Source: Deltaproteobacteria bacterium (lineage in GTDB: Bacteria; Myxococcota_A; UBA796; UBA9615). Taken from it: a DNA stretch of 34,086 bases. Position numbers and translations under genes: made by a program. Shown one piece after another: positions 6,508 through 14,859 of the stretch. The stretch lies in NCBI GenBank assembly GCA_023954745.1, contig JAGSHC010000042.1:1-34086 (forward strand). The letters run 5' to 3'. Numbering within the stretch: the stretch's first letter is position 1; every line of letters starts with the position of its first letter. Below the pieces are notes generated by a model, which was not told the DNA's origin, ran no database searches, and worked only from the letters and a program-made list of their open reading frames with translations.

Positions 6508-9270
6508 ATGGCCGACAGCGACGACACCCGACGCAAGCCCGGGGCGGGCATCCGCCAGCGCCTCGGCGCGCTGAAGGTCGGTGACGCAGCAGAGCTCCTG
6601 GTCCTGGCCCGGGAGCGCATTCGTGAGAGCCCCGTCGAACATGCCAAGGCGGCCGCAGACGCCACCAGGTCTCTAGCTGCTGCTCGCAGCACGCTGGAGC
6701 CGCGGGTCTACGACACCGTGCGCAAAGCGGTGCTCGGGGTCGCGCGCCGCGACTGGACCGCCGCCGCCCACCTCGCGGAGACCCTGCCAGACCTGGCCCG
6801 TCTCCATGGGGAGTCCGTGCAGTGGGTGGGCGACGCCGTCGCCCGTGCGGTGCAGGCGGACCGCACCCTCGCGAGGCAGCTGGCCCGCGTGCTGCCGCGC
6901 TGCGCGAGTGAAGTGTCCGATCGGGCCCCGCGGCTTCGCATCATCACCGCCTTGTCCGACCTGTGCCGGCGCTACCCGGGGCTGGGGCTCGCAGCGCTCC
7001 CCACCGTCACCCGACTGCTCGAGGACGGCTCCGCCGCTGCCTTGGCCTCCTTCCTCGAGGAGGCGCTGACCCTGGCGGCCCGAAACGAGTCCGTGGCCCG
7101 GAGCTTTCTCCTCCGCGAGTCGCGTCTGGGGCAGGAGGCCTGGGACGCGCAGCGCGATGGGCTGTCCCTCACCGAGGTTGCCCGCACTCTGCAGCTCTAC
7201 GCCGAGGCGCACACCGGCTCCCGGGTTTCCATCCGGAGCACGTCGGACCTGCCCGAGACCATGGCGCTCCCTGCATCCGCGGTCGCACTGACGGACGGCC
7301 ACACCGTCTGGCTCGCCCCGCGCCTCGACCGATTCCCCGACGACGACCGCAACTTTCTCCTCTACAAGGTGGCCCTTGCGCACGAGGTGGGCCGCATCGA
7401 GTTTGGGACGTTCGACCTGGACCCCCTCGCGGTCCCCGGACTCGACCCCATCGTGGTGCACGGCGACCCCGAGGACGTCGTGGAGGGGAACCCCGTGCTG
7501 GTGTTCGCGGCGCGCTTCCCCGACAGCGGCCTGGCCCGCCGGGTGTTCCTCTTCGCCGACGACCTGCGAGTCGATGCCTGCTTGCGGCGGGAGTACCCAG
7601 GGCTTGCCCGGGACATGGAGCTGATCGCGCGCCTCGATCGGGCGTCCCGGCCGGACATCGACAGCCTCGACGGGGTCGACCAGTCCCTGGAGCTCCTCGC
7701 CAGGCGCCTCTGGTACGGCGAAGAGCTTCCCGAAGGAAGCGCGTTTCAGCGCTACCGGGAAGCGGCGTGGCTCTTGGAGTCCTTGAGGCACCCGTCGGCG
7801 AAAGCGAGCGACGCGGCATCCGCTGCCTCCCGGCTCTACCGGCTCCTTGGTGGAGAGGGAGAGCCCGGGGATCTGCCCGAGGAGCCCGTCTCCCCCGGCG
7901 CGGCGTTGGCGTTTCTTCGAGGAGAGCCGGTCTCCGACGAGGAGCCTGGCAGTGGTGCGGGGGGAACCCTCGTGGAGTTGCCGGCGGGGAGCCTCGGGGA
8001 TGAGGACGGGGAGCCGACCTCCCGTGGAGGGAGCGGCGAGGGCGACGGGGCAGGGGAGACAGGGAGCGGTGGCCTCCCCGCCAGCCCCGGAGGCCGCATC
8101 TATCACACAGATGTCGTCCCCGATGCCGATGGGCCTCGTGAGCAGGAACTTGCCGACCGCGCGGAGCGTGTCCAACGCGCGCTGGACGCCCGAGGTGTGC
8201 CGGCGTCCCTTCGCGAGATCATGTCCGCGCTCTCCCTCGACCCCGAGATCTCGGACCTCGCGTTGGAGCGCAACCTCGCCGAGTCGTTCCGGGAGGAGCT
8301 GCGGCGGGGTGGCGACTCCGTGCAGACGGGGCTGTTTTCGCCCAACCAGGACCCCGAGTCGCGGGATCTCAAGGTGGCGCGCTACCCCGAGTGGGACGAA
8401 CAGATCGGGGACTACCGACCCCGCTGGTGCACGGTCTGGGAACGCCGGGCGTCCGGGAGCGCAGGCGTGTTCGTGGACGCCGTGCTCGCAGAACATGGTC
8501 CGATGGTTCGGCGTCTGCGCCGCGAGTTCCAGATGCTCCGCCCCGAGGGGATTGGAAAGGAGCGCCGCGCTCGAGAAGGCGACGCCCTCGATCTGGACGC
8601 CCTGGTGGGCGAGCTCGTGGACACCCGCCTCGGTCGACCGGGCGAAGGCCGGGTGTATCTGCGGCGGGTGCGCAAGGAGCGGGACGTCGCGGTCGCGTTC
8701 CTCGTGGACCAGTCCGCGTCGACACGGGAGCTCATCGTCGAGGGTGGGAAGTCCGTCATCGAGGTCGAGAAGGAGTCCCTTGTGCTCCTGGCCGAGGCGC
8801 TGGAAGCCTTGGGCGACCGCTACGGGATCTTCGGGTTCTCCGGCCGGGGACGCCAGATGGTGACCTTCGACGTCTTCAAGGACTTCGAGGAGCGGTGGGA
8901 CGATTCGGTCCGCGGGCGCATCGGCGCCATGACCTATCGGATGGAGAACCGCGATGGAGCCGCGATTCGACACGCGACCAAGCGCCTCGCCGAGCTCGAC
9001 GCGAAGGTGCGCCTCCTCGTGCTCCTGAGCGATGGCAAACCGCTCGACTGCGGCTGCGATCTCTATCAGGCGGCCTACGCCCAGGCGGACACCCGCATGG
9101 CCCTACGCGAAGCGCGCGAGCAAGGCGTGCACCCGTTCTGCATCACGGTGGACCCATCGGGGGCCGAGTACGTGGGTGCCATGTACGGAGACGTGCGCTA
9201 CGCGGTCATCGAGTCCGTCGACCAGCTGCCGGCTCGGCTCCCAGCGATCTACCGCCGCCTCACCACCTGA
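6508..9270 (+). CDS. NorD/CbbO-type VWA-domain protein, partner of the AAA+ ATPase
   Basis: The 920-residue protein has an alpha-helical N-terminal half, a low-complexity Gly/Glu/Ser linker (about 471-530), and a C-terminal von Willebrand factor A domain. The MIDAS metal site is visible as DQSAST (Asp734, Ser736, Ser738) and LLSDGKPLD (Asp842). The NorD-typical MENRDGAAIRHA and the ending HPFCITVDPSGAEYV are also present. In the CbbQO and NorQD systems this protein bridges the ATPase ring to the client through the MIDAS. Its size is larger than NorD and CbbO as I know them, mostly because of the N-terminal half and the linker. It follows the ATPase by 38 nt and converges on a secreted-protein operon with a 19-bp gap. 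Family assignment is strong; the client is unknown. Confidence 0.88.
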   Translation: MADSDDTRRKPGAGIRQRLGALKVGDAAELLVLARERIRESPVEHAKAAADATRSLAAARSTLEPRVYDTVRKAVLGVARRDWTAAAHLAETLPDLARLHGESVQWVGDAVARAVQADRTLARQLARVLPRCASEVSDRAPRLRIITALSDLCRRYPGLGLAALPTVTRLLEDGSAAALASFLEEALTLAARNESVARSFLLRESRLGQEAWDAQRDGLSLTEVARTLQLYAEAHTGSRVSIRSTSDLPETMALPASAVALTDGHTVWLAPRLDRFPDDDRNFLLYKVALAHEVGRIEFGTFDLDPLAVPGLDPIVVHGDPEDVVEGNPVLVFAARFPDSGLARRVFLFADDLRVDACLRREYPGLARDMELIARLDRASRPDIDSLDGVDQSLELLARRLWYGEELPEGSAFQRYREAAWLLESLRHPSAKASDAASAASRLYRLLGGEGEPGDLPEEPVSPGAALAFLRGEPVSDEEPGSGAGGTLVELPAGSLGDEDGEPTSRGGSGEGDGAGETGSGGLPASPGGRIYHTDVVPDADGPREQELADRAERVQRALDARGVPASLREIMSALSLDPEISDLALERNLAESFREELRRGGDSVQTGLFSPNQDPESRDLKVARYPEWDEQIGDYRPRWCTVWERRASGSAGVFVDAVLAEHGPMVRRLRREFQMLRPEGIGKERRAREGDALDLDALVGELVDTRLGRPGEGRVYLRRVRKERDVAVAFLVDQSASTRELIVEGGKSVIEVEKESLVLLAEALEALGDRYGIFGFSGRGRQMVTFDVFKDFEERWDDSVRGRIGAMTYRMENRDGAAIRHATKRLAELDAKVRLLVLLSDGKPLDCGCDLYQAAYAQADTRMALREAREQGVHPFCITVDPSGAEYVGAMYGDVRYAVIESVDQLPARLPAIYRRLTT

Positions 9271-9289
9271 GGTTGCGGCTGGGGGTGCC

Positions 9290-10285
9290 CTACGGCTGGG
9301 CTGGCTTGCAGCTCGGGGTCACGGCATCGGACCCAGTCGCGTGCTCCTGGCGGCATCGCACGATGTGACCAGTGAGCTCCTGCTCCTTGTCCATCGCCCT
9401 CTGAATGCGGCCGGAGTCCCCACTCAGCAGGCCTTCGATGGCTCCGCCGTACGCCTGCACCTGGTCCTTCAGGACCCGCAGTTCGACCTGCTGGATCTCC
9501 GAAAGAGACGCCTCCCCGGCGCAGTTGCGCAGGCTGCTCTCGATGCCCACCCGTGTCGCCGTGAGGTCTCGGAGCGCTTTCTCCTCCCGCTCGGGTGGCG
9601 GCAGCACCATCTGGCTGCGAATGGCACCGGCGAGGTCCTGGCTGGTGCGTCGGATCTGATCGACACACGAGTTGGTCCGCTCGCTCTCGAGCCAGGCACC
9701 GTCCCAGAACACGGCGTGGGACTGGAGCCACGAGCCGTAGTTGGTGAGCTGGGCGCGGAAGGAGAGGGCGGCTGCGTCGAGCTCCGGGCGAGGCTTGTCG
9801 TCGAGCCAGGCCTGGCAGAGCCCCACGAGAGGGGCCCAGACGCGCTCCATCTGGTCCACCTCCCAGATGAGCGTAAGAGCAGTGATCGACGACCGGCCGA
9901 GGGACCTCCGGGCGACGCGACAGCCGGCGGTGTTGTCCTCCCAGCGCTCGCGGGCCTCAGCCAACTCGATGCCGAGGGTCTCCCGGTCCATGGCGCCGGT
10001 GCGCACCAGCTCCCACTGAGCGGCCAGGGAGTTGATGTCATCGACCAGCACGTTGCAGGTGGCCCGCGCATCCTGGCTACCTCGAATGAGGCGAGCGGTC
10101 GCCAGTTCTTCGCCGTCCTCCGCCGCTTCGGACTCCGACGCCCGCCACGCGGCGTAGTCGAAGTCCTCGAGGGGGTCGGCGCCTCCCCCGTCCTGGGCGC
10201 GCGCCGTGCTCGCCAGCCCCAGAACGAGCAGAGGCAAGAGGGCGATCACGCCGCTCCTGCCTCTGCGAAGGGGGTCTATGATCAC
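9290..10285 (-). CDS. Exported helical protein of unknown function
   Basis: The 331-residue protein has an N-terminal signal peptide with a hydrophobic core VIALLPLLVLGLAS and a cleavage-like STARAQ around residue 31, so it should be periplasmic or outer-membrane associated. The mature part is predicted mostly helical and has seven cysteines spread along it, suggesting disulfides. No known domain is recognised. The start is GTG at 10285 with GGAG four nt upstream, one nt after the stop of the TSP3 protein gene, so the two are almost certainly co-transcribed and translationally coupled. No ATG exists near the signal peptide as an alternative. Function unknown; partnership with the TSP3 protein is inferred from the coupling. 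Confidence 0.75.
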   Translation of the reverse strand: MIIDPLRRGRSGVIALLPLLVLGLASTARAQDGGGADPLEDFDYAAWRASESEAAEDGEELATARLIRGSQDARATCNVLVDDINSLAAQWELVRTGAMDRETLGIELAEARERWEDNTAGCRVARRSLGRSSITALTLIWEVDQMERVWAPLVGLCQAWLDDKPRPELDAAALSFRAQLTNYGSWLQSHAVFWDGAWLESERTNSCVDQIRRTSQDLAGAIRSQMVLPPPEREEKALRDLTATRVGIESSLRNCAGEASLSEIQQVELRVLKDQVQAYGGAIEGLLSGDSGRIQRAMDKEQELTGHIVRCRQEHATGSDAVTPSCKPAQP

Positions 10286-10286
10286 C

Positions 10287-11255
10287 CTACTCCGGCGACT
10301 CGATGGCCTTGAAGGTGGCCTTCTTCACCTGGCTCTTCTGGGTCTCGCGCAGGTCCTTCTGGAGCTTCGCGACGGCCTCGTTCTCTTCCTCGGACTTCTC
10401 GAAGCCGAGCATCTTGTACAGGTACCACTGGAGGCCCCGCTGCTTCTCGACGGCCTCGCAGGAGTCGCCGGAGCACTCCAACCCGTCGATCCAGAAGTCG
10501 AGGCGGTGCATCTTGCGGTCCAGCACCCGGTGGGTGCCCTTGTGCTCGCTCGTTCCGAGCTTCACGACCGTCGGGTGCTTCAGGGTGCACTCCCAAGTGG
10601 GGGCCTCACCGAGCTCCTGCACGCCTTCGCTGTAGCAGTCGACGCCCTCGACGAAGTTCACCTTCTCCGAGGTGAGGGACTTGACGTTGCTCCACTCGGT
10701 GTCGAACTCGGCCTCGTCGCCCACGATGATCCCGACGGTGGTGGGCTCGTGCGGCTCGGAGTCGGGGGCGTCTTCGTCGGTCGCCACGATGCGCACGACG
10801 GTGCCCTTCACCGTGGTGCCGTCCATGAGGGTGGCTTCGATGGTGAAGGGCTTGATGGCCGCTTCCTTCTCGGGGCAGCCATCCTCGTCGGCCCAGCCGT
10901 CGACGTTCTCGGCCTCGAAGGGGCAGCCGTCGGCGTCGTCGTTGATGCCGTCGGCGTCGTTGTCCGGGTCCGGGCAACCGTCCTCGTCCTCGAACATGTC
11001 GATGTCCTCGGCCTCCTCGACGCACTTGTCGTCGGCGTCGATGACGCCGTCACCGTCGCCATCGGGCGGGGGCGGCGGGGGCGTCTCGGGCTCCGCGTTC
11101 TTCTTCTTCTTCTTGTTCTTCTTCGGCTTCTTTCCCTTGGCGCTCTGCACCCCAACATCGTCGGGAATGGAGACGCCTCCAGGGAGGTCGAGAGCGAAGC
11201 TCGTCGCGGGAACCAGTAGCGCCAGGGCGCCGGTGAGGCACAAGAGCGTGCGCAT
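10287..11255 (-). CDS. Secreted TSP3-repeat protein with Lys-rich and Pro-rich linkers
   Basis: The 322-residue protein has a signal peptide (about 1-21, ending SFALD). Next come a Lys-rich stretch KGKKPKKNKKKKK (40-52), a Pro run (59-64), and an acidic block with two to three TSP3-like units (about 65-130) using DGDGDGVIDADDKC and DEDGCPDPDNDADG. The C-terminal ~190 residues are not recognised; they include a beta-rich part with TTVKGTVVRIV and paired cysteines. The TSP3 units probably bind Ca2+. They resemble those in the OmpA-like protein, but the fold after them differs and there is no OmpA domain. GAGGAAG about 8 nt before ATG 11255 is the SD. First gene of the two-gene operon with the exported helical protein. 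Confidence 0.8.
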   Translation of the reverse strand: MRTLLCLTGALALLVPATSFALDLPGGVSIPDDVGVQSAKGKKPKKNKKKKKNAEPETPPPPPPDGDGDGVIDADDKCVEEAEDIDMFEDEDGCPDPDNDADGINDDADGCPFEAENVDGWADEDGCPEKEAAIKPFTIEATLMDGTTVKGTVVRIVATDEDAPDSEPHEPTTVGIIVGDEAEFDTEWSNVKSLTSEKVNFVEGVDCYSEGVQELGEAPTWECTLKHPTVVKLGTSEHKGTHRVLDRKMHRLDFWIDGLECSGDSCEAVEKQRGLQWYLYKMLGFEKSEEENEAVAKLQKDLRETQKSQVKKATFKAIESPE

Positions 11256-11311
11256 ATGGGATCTTCCTCGTGTTCGTTTCTGAGCGGAGCGGCCGCAGTC
11301 TACGACAGTTC

Positions 11312-11337
11312 CCGCCCCCCTGAAAGACGGGGGGCGG
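11312..11337 (-). terminator. Hairpin downstream of dusB
   Basis: CCGCCCCCC (11312-11320) and GGGGGGCGG (11329-11337) form a perfect 9-bp GC stem with an 8-nt loop, 12 nt past the dusB stop on the minus strand. The downstream U-tract is poor, so it is a stem-only or weak terminator separating dusB from the TSP3 operon. Confidence 0.55.
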
Positions 11338-11349
11338 CCCCTCAGTGGG

Positions 11350-12402
11350 TCAGGCGGCGGCGAGCAGTGACTCGGTCTCCGCCCGCACGGCGTCGTCCCA
11401 ACCCCAGGCGTCGTCGGCGGCCTCGAGCACCGCCTCCACAGTGAGCAGCTCGTTCAGCCGCGCCCGGAAGCCATCACGCCCTGGGGCCCCCTCCATGTAG
11501 CGAATGAGGTGTCCGCGGAGGAACGCCATGGCGCGCCCCTCGGCCGTCTTGCCTCGCCGCGTGGTGTTGCGCGTGGCCCAGCGCTCGAATCCATCCTTGG
11601 CCACCGCGAGGTGCCGCACCAACATCGCTCGCCGCTGGGCGGGCGTGGGCAAGGTGACGGGACGCCCGTGCCAGAGATCGTCGATCTGCCCGAAGAGCCA
11701 GGGGTTGCCCAAAGCACCCCGCCCCACCATCACCGCGTCAATGCCCGTGGCCTCGCGCATGGCCAGCGCACCTTCGGGGGTGGTCACCCCGCCATTTCCG
11801 ATGACCGGGATCGACAGCTCCGCCTTGATCTGGGCAAGAAGCTCCCAGTTCACGGGGCCTTCGTGCCGCTGGGCCCGCGTCCGGGCATGCACCGCGAGCG
11901 CCTTGCCCCCGCCCTGCTCGACGGCTTTCCCCACGGGAAGGGCGTTGAGCTCGGCGTCGTCCCAACCGGAGCGGGTCTTGGCCGTCACCGGCAACGAGAC
12001 GGCGTCCGACACGGCGCGCACGAGGCGCTCGACCAGGGCTGGATCCCTCATGATCGCGGCGCCAGCGCCACGGCTGACGATCTTCGGGACCGGACAGCCC
12101 ATGTTCAGGTCAATGAGGTCGCACTCGATGTTCTCTTCCACCCAGGCGGCTGCGTCGGCGAGGACCGCAGGATCGTGGCCGTAGAGCTGCACTCCGACAG
12201 GCCGCTCGTCGGCGCCAACCTCCACGTTCTGCAACGAACGATGAGCCCCCTGGAGGAGGAGCCGCGCATGGACCAGCTCGGTGTAGACGAGTGAGCACCC
12301 CTCGGCCGCGCAGAGCCGCCGAAACGACAGATCGGTCATGCCGGCCATGGGGGCCAGCACGGCGACGCCATGCACGGTGAGCTGGTCGATCTGGAAGGTC
12401 AC
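11350..12402 (-). CDS. dusB: tRNA-dihydrouridine synthase (DusB-like)
   Basis: The 350-residue flavoenzyme reduces specific uridines in tRNA to dihydrouridine using FMN and NADPH. Visible features are the N-terminal APMAGMTDLSFRRLC (17-31), the active-site Cys103 in DLNMGCPVPKIVSRGAGAA (98-116), TAKTRSGW in the barrel, the RNA/FMN-contact VHARTRAQRHEG, and the phosphate-binding GNGGVTTPEGA plus MVGRGALGNPW. The order and spacing match DusB. Start is GTG at 12402. There is no SD; TAGATC sits 6 nt upstream within a sequence very like that before the neighbouring lipoprotein gene. The next gene upstream on this strand is 46 nt away. A second Dus subfamily is possible, but DusB is the common form in this group. 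Confidence 0.93.
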   Translation of the reverse strand: MTFQIDQLTVHGVAVLAPMAGMTDLSFRRLCAAEGCSLVYTELVHARLLLQGAHRSLQNVEVGADERPVGVQLYGHDPAVLADAAAWVEENIECDLIDLNMGCPVPKIVSRGAGAAIMRDPALVERLVRAVSDAVSLPVTAKTRSGWDDAELNALPVGKAVEQGGGKALAVHARTRAQRHEGPVNWELLAQIKAELSIPVIGNGGVTTPEGALAMREATGIDAVMVGRGALGNPWLFGQIDDLWHGRPVTLPTPAQRRAMLVRHLAVAKDGFERWATRNTTRRGKTAEGRAMAFLRGHLIRYMEGAPGRDGFRARLNELLTVEAVLEAADDAWGWDDAVRAETESLLAAA

Positions 12403-12408
12403 GGGCCG

Positions 12409-12414
12409 GATCTA
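12409..12414 (-). promoter_or_regulatory. Possible -10 element of dusB
   Basis: On the minus strand TGCTAGATC ends 6 nt before the GTG at 12402. It fits the extended -10 pattern except for the last base. The 20 nt ending in the start codon match about 16 of 20 with the same segment before the lipoprotein at 13015. Confidence 0.3.
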
Positions 12415-12448
12415 GCAGGCGATTGCCCGCGGGGGGGCGCGTTCTGCG

Positions 12449-13015
12449 TCAGCAGTCGTCGTTCCCTGCCACCGAGTTGATGAAGTACCCCTCCACGTAG
12501 GTGTTCGACGGCTGGGCTGCGGCATCGAGTACGTACCAGGAGAACTCGTAGCCGACTCCCCGATCGATCCCGTCCTCGCCGACCCGGAGGAGATGCGTGA
12601 TGGTGCCGCCCGAGAACATGTCCTGCTCCACGGTGAAGTTGAGCAGGGGAGACGCGCCCCCAGTCTCGACATTGTCGTACTGGAGGTAGTAGCGAATCGG
12701 GGCCAGGAGATCGCCGTCGGGGTCACTGATCTCAATGGAGAACCTCAGGTACTCCGTGCCCACGATCTGCGTGTCACACACGTCCACGTTCTCGACGACG
12801 GGCGCCGTGGCGCTCCCCGTCGCGTCATCATCGTCCGCTGCGTCGTCGTCGTTTGCGGCGTCGTCATCGTCAGAGGCTGAGTCGTCGTCGTCCGCGACCG
12901 CACTGTCGTCGTCGTCGTCGTCCGACGCATCGTCGTCGTCGTCGCCTCGGACGGAACAGCCGGTGCTGAAGACGAGGAGCAGCATGAGCAAGGCGCGTGA
13001 GACGGTGGACGACAT
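12449..13015 (-). CDS. Lipoprotein with poly-Asp spacer and a beta-rich C-terminal domain
   Basis: The 188-residue protein has a lipoprotein signal peptide with lipobox FSTGC (Cys20, Ser at +2, so no inner-membrane Asp signal). Directly after it comes an Asp-rich spacer of about 42 residues built from DDDDSA- and DDDDAA-like units. The C-terminal ~120 residues (about 69-188) look beta-rich, with FSIEISDPDGDLLAPIRYY reminiscent of a PKD/Ig-like domain and two Cys (VCDTQ and the terminal NDDC). A comparable spacer occurs in the lipoprotein at the right edge and before the C-terminal tag of the propeller protein. Function unknown; a surface-displayed domain on a charged stalk is inferred. No SD; a TAGGTT lies 6 nt upstream of the ATG. 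Confidence 0.8.
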   Translation of the reverse strand: MSSTVSRALLMLLLVFSTGCSVRGDDDDDASDDDDDDSAVADDDDSASDDDDAANDDDAADDDDATGSATAPVVENVDVCDTQIVGTEYLRFSIEISDPDGDLLAPIRYYLQYDNVETGGASPLLNFTVEQDMFSGGTITHLLRVGEDGIDRGVGYEFSWYVLDAAAQPSNTYVEGYFINSVAGNDDC

Positions 13016-13021
13016 GCGCCG

Positions 13022-13027
13022 AACCTA
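13022..13027 (-). promoter_or_regulatory. Candidate leaderless extended -10 of the poly-Asp lipoprotein gene
   Basis: On the minus strand TGCTAGGTT gives a TGn-extended TANNNT whose last base lies 6 nt before the ATG at 13015. No SD intervenes. Confidence 0.4.
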
Positions 13028-13030
13028 GCA

Positions 13031-13067
13031 GGGGCCCCGTGGTCCGGGGGGGGCGCCACGGGGCCCC
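13031..13067. repeat. Perfect 12-bp inverted repeat between divergent genes
   Basis: GGGGCCCCGTGG (13031-13042) and CCACGGGGCCCC (13056-13067) are exact reverse complements around a 13-nt G-rich loop holding eight consecutive G. Each arm also contains the self-complementary GGGGCCCC. The site lies upstream of both divergent genes. It could be an operator, a cruciform or a terminator blocking cross-talk. Confidence 0.7.
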
Positions 13068-13117
13068 CCGGGGGGCTGCACCGCACTCCTCGCGACGAGT
13101 CACTGGCGACCTGGTGG

Positions 13118-13123
13118 TAACGT
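13118..13123 (+). promoter_or_regulatory. Candidate leaderless extended -10 of the glycosyltransferase gene
   Basis: TGGTAACGT carries TAACGT (TANNNT, TGn-extended) ending 8 nt before the GTG at 13132. This supports GTG 13132 as the true start rather than the ATG at 13189, which has neither an SD nor a close -10. Confidence 0.4.
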
Positions 13124-13131
13124 CCGGCGCC

Positions 13132-14859
13132 GTGTCGACCCCCAACACTGACCTGTCGAACCTCCGTGACCGCCCCGCCTGGGCCGGCATGGAGTACCTC
13201 GTCCTCCTCGGCCTCGCGGCCCTCCTCGGCTACTGGCAGTGGCAGTACCGTGGGTACGTCAAGGACGATGCGTTCATCTCCCTCCGCTACGCGCGAAACC
13301 TCTCCCAGGGGCTGGGCGTGGTGTTCAACCCCGGCGACCGGCTCGAGGGCTACACCAACTTCCTGTGGATCATCTTCTCCGTGCCGGCCTTCTGGCTCGG
13401 CATCGACCCGCTGACGTGGGTGAAGGCGCTGGCGTGCTTCTTCGGCCAGGTAGGCCTCCTCATCACCTTCTGGGCGTCTCGCTTCTTCGCGGGGGACCGC
13501 CACGACGGCTACACCCTCCTCGCCCCGGCGCTGTGGGCCACGTCGACCTCAGTCGTGCTCTGGTCGCAGGGTGGCCTCGAGCCGACGCTGATGGCCACTC
13601 TGTGCTCCGGGGGCACGCTGTTGGCGATGATGCTGTGGTCCCGGGATGGCGACCACGACCCGGACGCGCGCATGCTGGCCATCGGCTCGGCCGTGCTCCT
13701 CGCCGGGGCCGGCTTGACCCGGCCCGACGCCCATCTCTTCGGCCTGGTGGCGGGCGCCTTCGCGGTCGCGGACATGGTCCGCCGCCGATCCATTTCCCGC
13801 CATTGGTTGCTGTGGGGGGCCATCCTTCTGGGGGTGCTCGCGCCCTACCACGCGTGGCGGTTCACCTACTTCGGCGACCTCTTCCCGAACACGATGTACG
13901 TCAAGGCGTCCGCGGGGCCCGAGGTCTGGGCGAAGGGTCGCGAGTTCGTGGCTTCGCTCCTCGGCTTCAACGTCAACCCCGCTGTCTTCGGACTGGCGGT
14001 GCTCGCACCCCTGGGCGCCCCGCGGCGTATCGCAAAGCTGTGGGGCCTCCTTCTGACGACCCTCGTCCTCCTCTACATGGTCAAGATTGGCCGGGACGAG
14101 ATGAAGTACTTCAGGCTCTTCCTTCCGCTCTACCCACTGACCCTCGCCCTCGGCGGGGACGGGGTACGGCAGATTGGCCGGGGGCTCGCGCGCGGTCTGG
14201 AGATGACCGGAGTTCCTCCCGCCAAGTCCTGGGTGCTTCCCGTCCTGCTGGCCCTTGGGGTGGGCGCCTGGGGCGCCGCCTTCTGCGTGGACTTCACCGC
14301 GAGCAAGCAGAAGTGGAACAGCAACTTCCTGCGCTGGTCCGAGCGCTCGTTCATGGAGATGGGCAACTACGTCTCCGAGCGCAGCGAGCCCGGCGATGTC
14401 ATCGTCTTCCAGGACATGGGGGCGGCGCCGTTCACCGCCGGCGAGCTCACCTGGATCGACACCATCGGGATCCTCAGCCGCTTCGTCGGTGAGCAGTGTC
14501 GCAAGCACCGGGTGAACCCCTTCATGAAGGGGATTCGCCGACGGACCGAAGGCGGGCGCGAGGCCGTCGCAGCTTACGAAAAGGCCATTCGGGAGCACAT
14601 CTTCGAGAACGACCCGGACTGGATCGCTTTCATCGCCTACGTGCCGAAGAACAAGCGAACCAAGTTCGGGAGGAGCGTGAAGAAGGCGGTCCGGGGAGAC
14701 GGCGACGTCGAGGCGTTGTTTCGACCCCGGCTCCGGTCCAATGGTCACACCCAGGGCGTGACGTCAGACCGCCGGTTCGCCGAGGGCTACACCTTCGAGG
14801 CCCACTGGAAGCGCAACGCCGGCTATTGGGTCGTCCTCTACAAGAAGAACGAGAGCTGA
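13132..14859 (+). CDS. GT-C fold integral-membrane glycosyltransferase (AftB/ArnT-like)
   Basis: From GTG 13132 the protein has 575 residues. It has many hydrophobic helices in the N-terminal two thirds and a soluble C-terminal part. The first extracytoplasmic loop carries [17 protein letters not shown] (44-60), then [18 protein letters not shown] (62-79). This DD...RYA...[12 protein letters not shown] block is the catalytic-loop signature of lipid-linked-sugar GT-C enzymes such as mycobacterial arabinosyltransferase AftB and bacterial relatives. Such enzymes take a polyprenyl-phosphate sugar and add it to an envelope glycan on the outer side of the inner membrane. Donor and acceptor cannot be told. 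It overlaps aroC by one base (TGATG) and is divergent from the lipoprotein gene. An ATG at 13189 is the alternative start. Confidence 0.82.
   Translation: MSTPNTDLSNLRDRPAWAGMEYLVLLGLAALLGYWQWQYRGYVKDDAFISLRYARNLSQGLGVVFNPGDRLEGYTNFLWIIFSVPAFWLGIDPLTWVKALACFFGQVGLLITFWASRFFAGDRHDGYTLLAPALWATSTSVVLWSQGGLEPTLMATLCSGGTLLAMMLWSRDGDHDPDARMLAIGSAVLLAGAGLTRPDAHLFGLVAGAFAVADMVRRRSISRHWLLWGAILLGVLAPYHAWRFTYFGDLFPNTMYVKASAGPEVWAKGREFVASLLGFNVNPAVFGLAVLAPLGAPRRIAKLWGLLLTTLVLLYMVKIGRDEMKYFRLFLPLYPLTLALGGDGVRQIGRGLARGLEMTGVPPAKSWVLPVLLALGVGAWGAAFCVDFTASKQKWNSNFLRWSERSFMEMGNYVSERSEPGDVIVFQDMGAAPFTAGELTWIDTIGILSRFVGEQCRKHRVNPFMKGIRRRTEGGREAVAAYEKAIREHIFENDPDWIAFIAYVPKNKRTKFGRSVKKAVRGDGDVEALFRPRLRSNGHTQGVTSDRRFAEGYTFEAHWKRNAGYWVVLYKKNES

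Noticed and set aside
6673-8973. A 766-codon open frame on the minus strand opposite the VWA gene
   Set aside because: It is antisense to a gene with clear VWA motifs, and its translation is low-complexity Arg/Gly/Pro/Glu/His sequence with no domain, as expected from GC-rich shadow frames.
5654-9270. Rubisco (cbb) or nitric-oxide reductase (nor) operon
   Set aside because: Only the chaperone-like pair is present; no large or small Rubisco subunit, norB or norC is visible on either strand.
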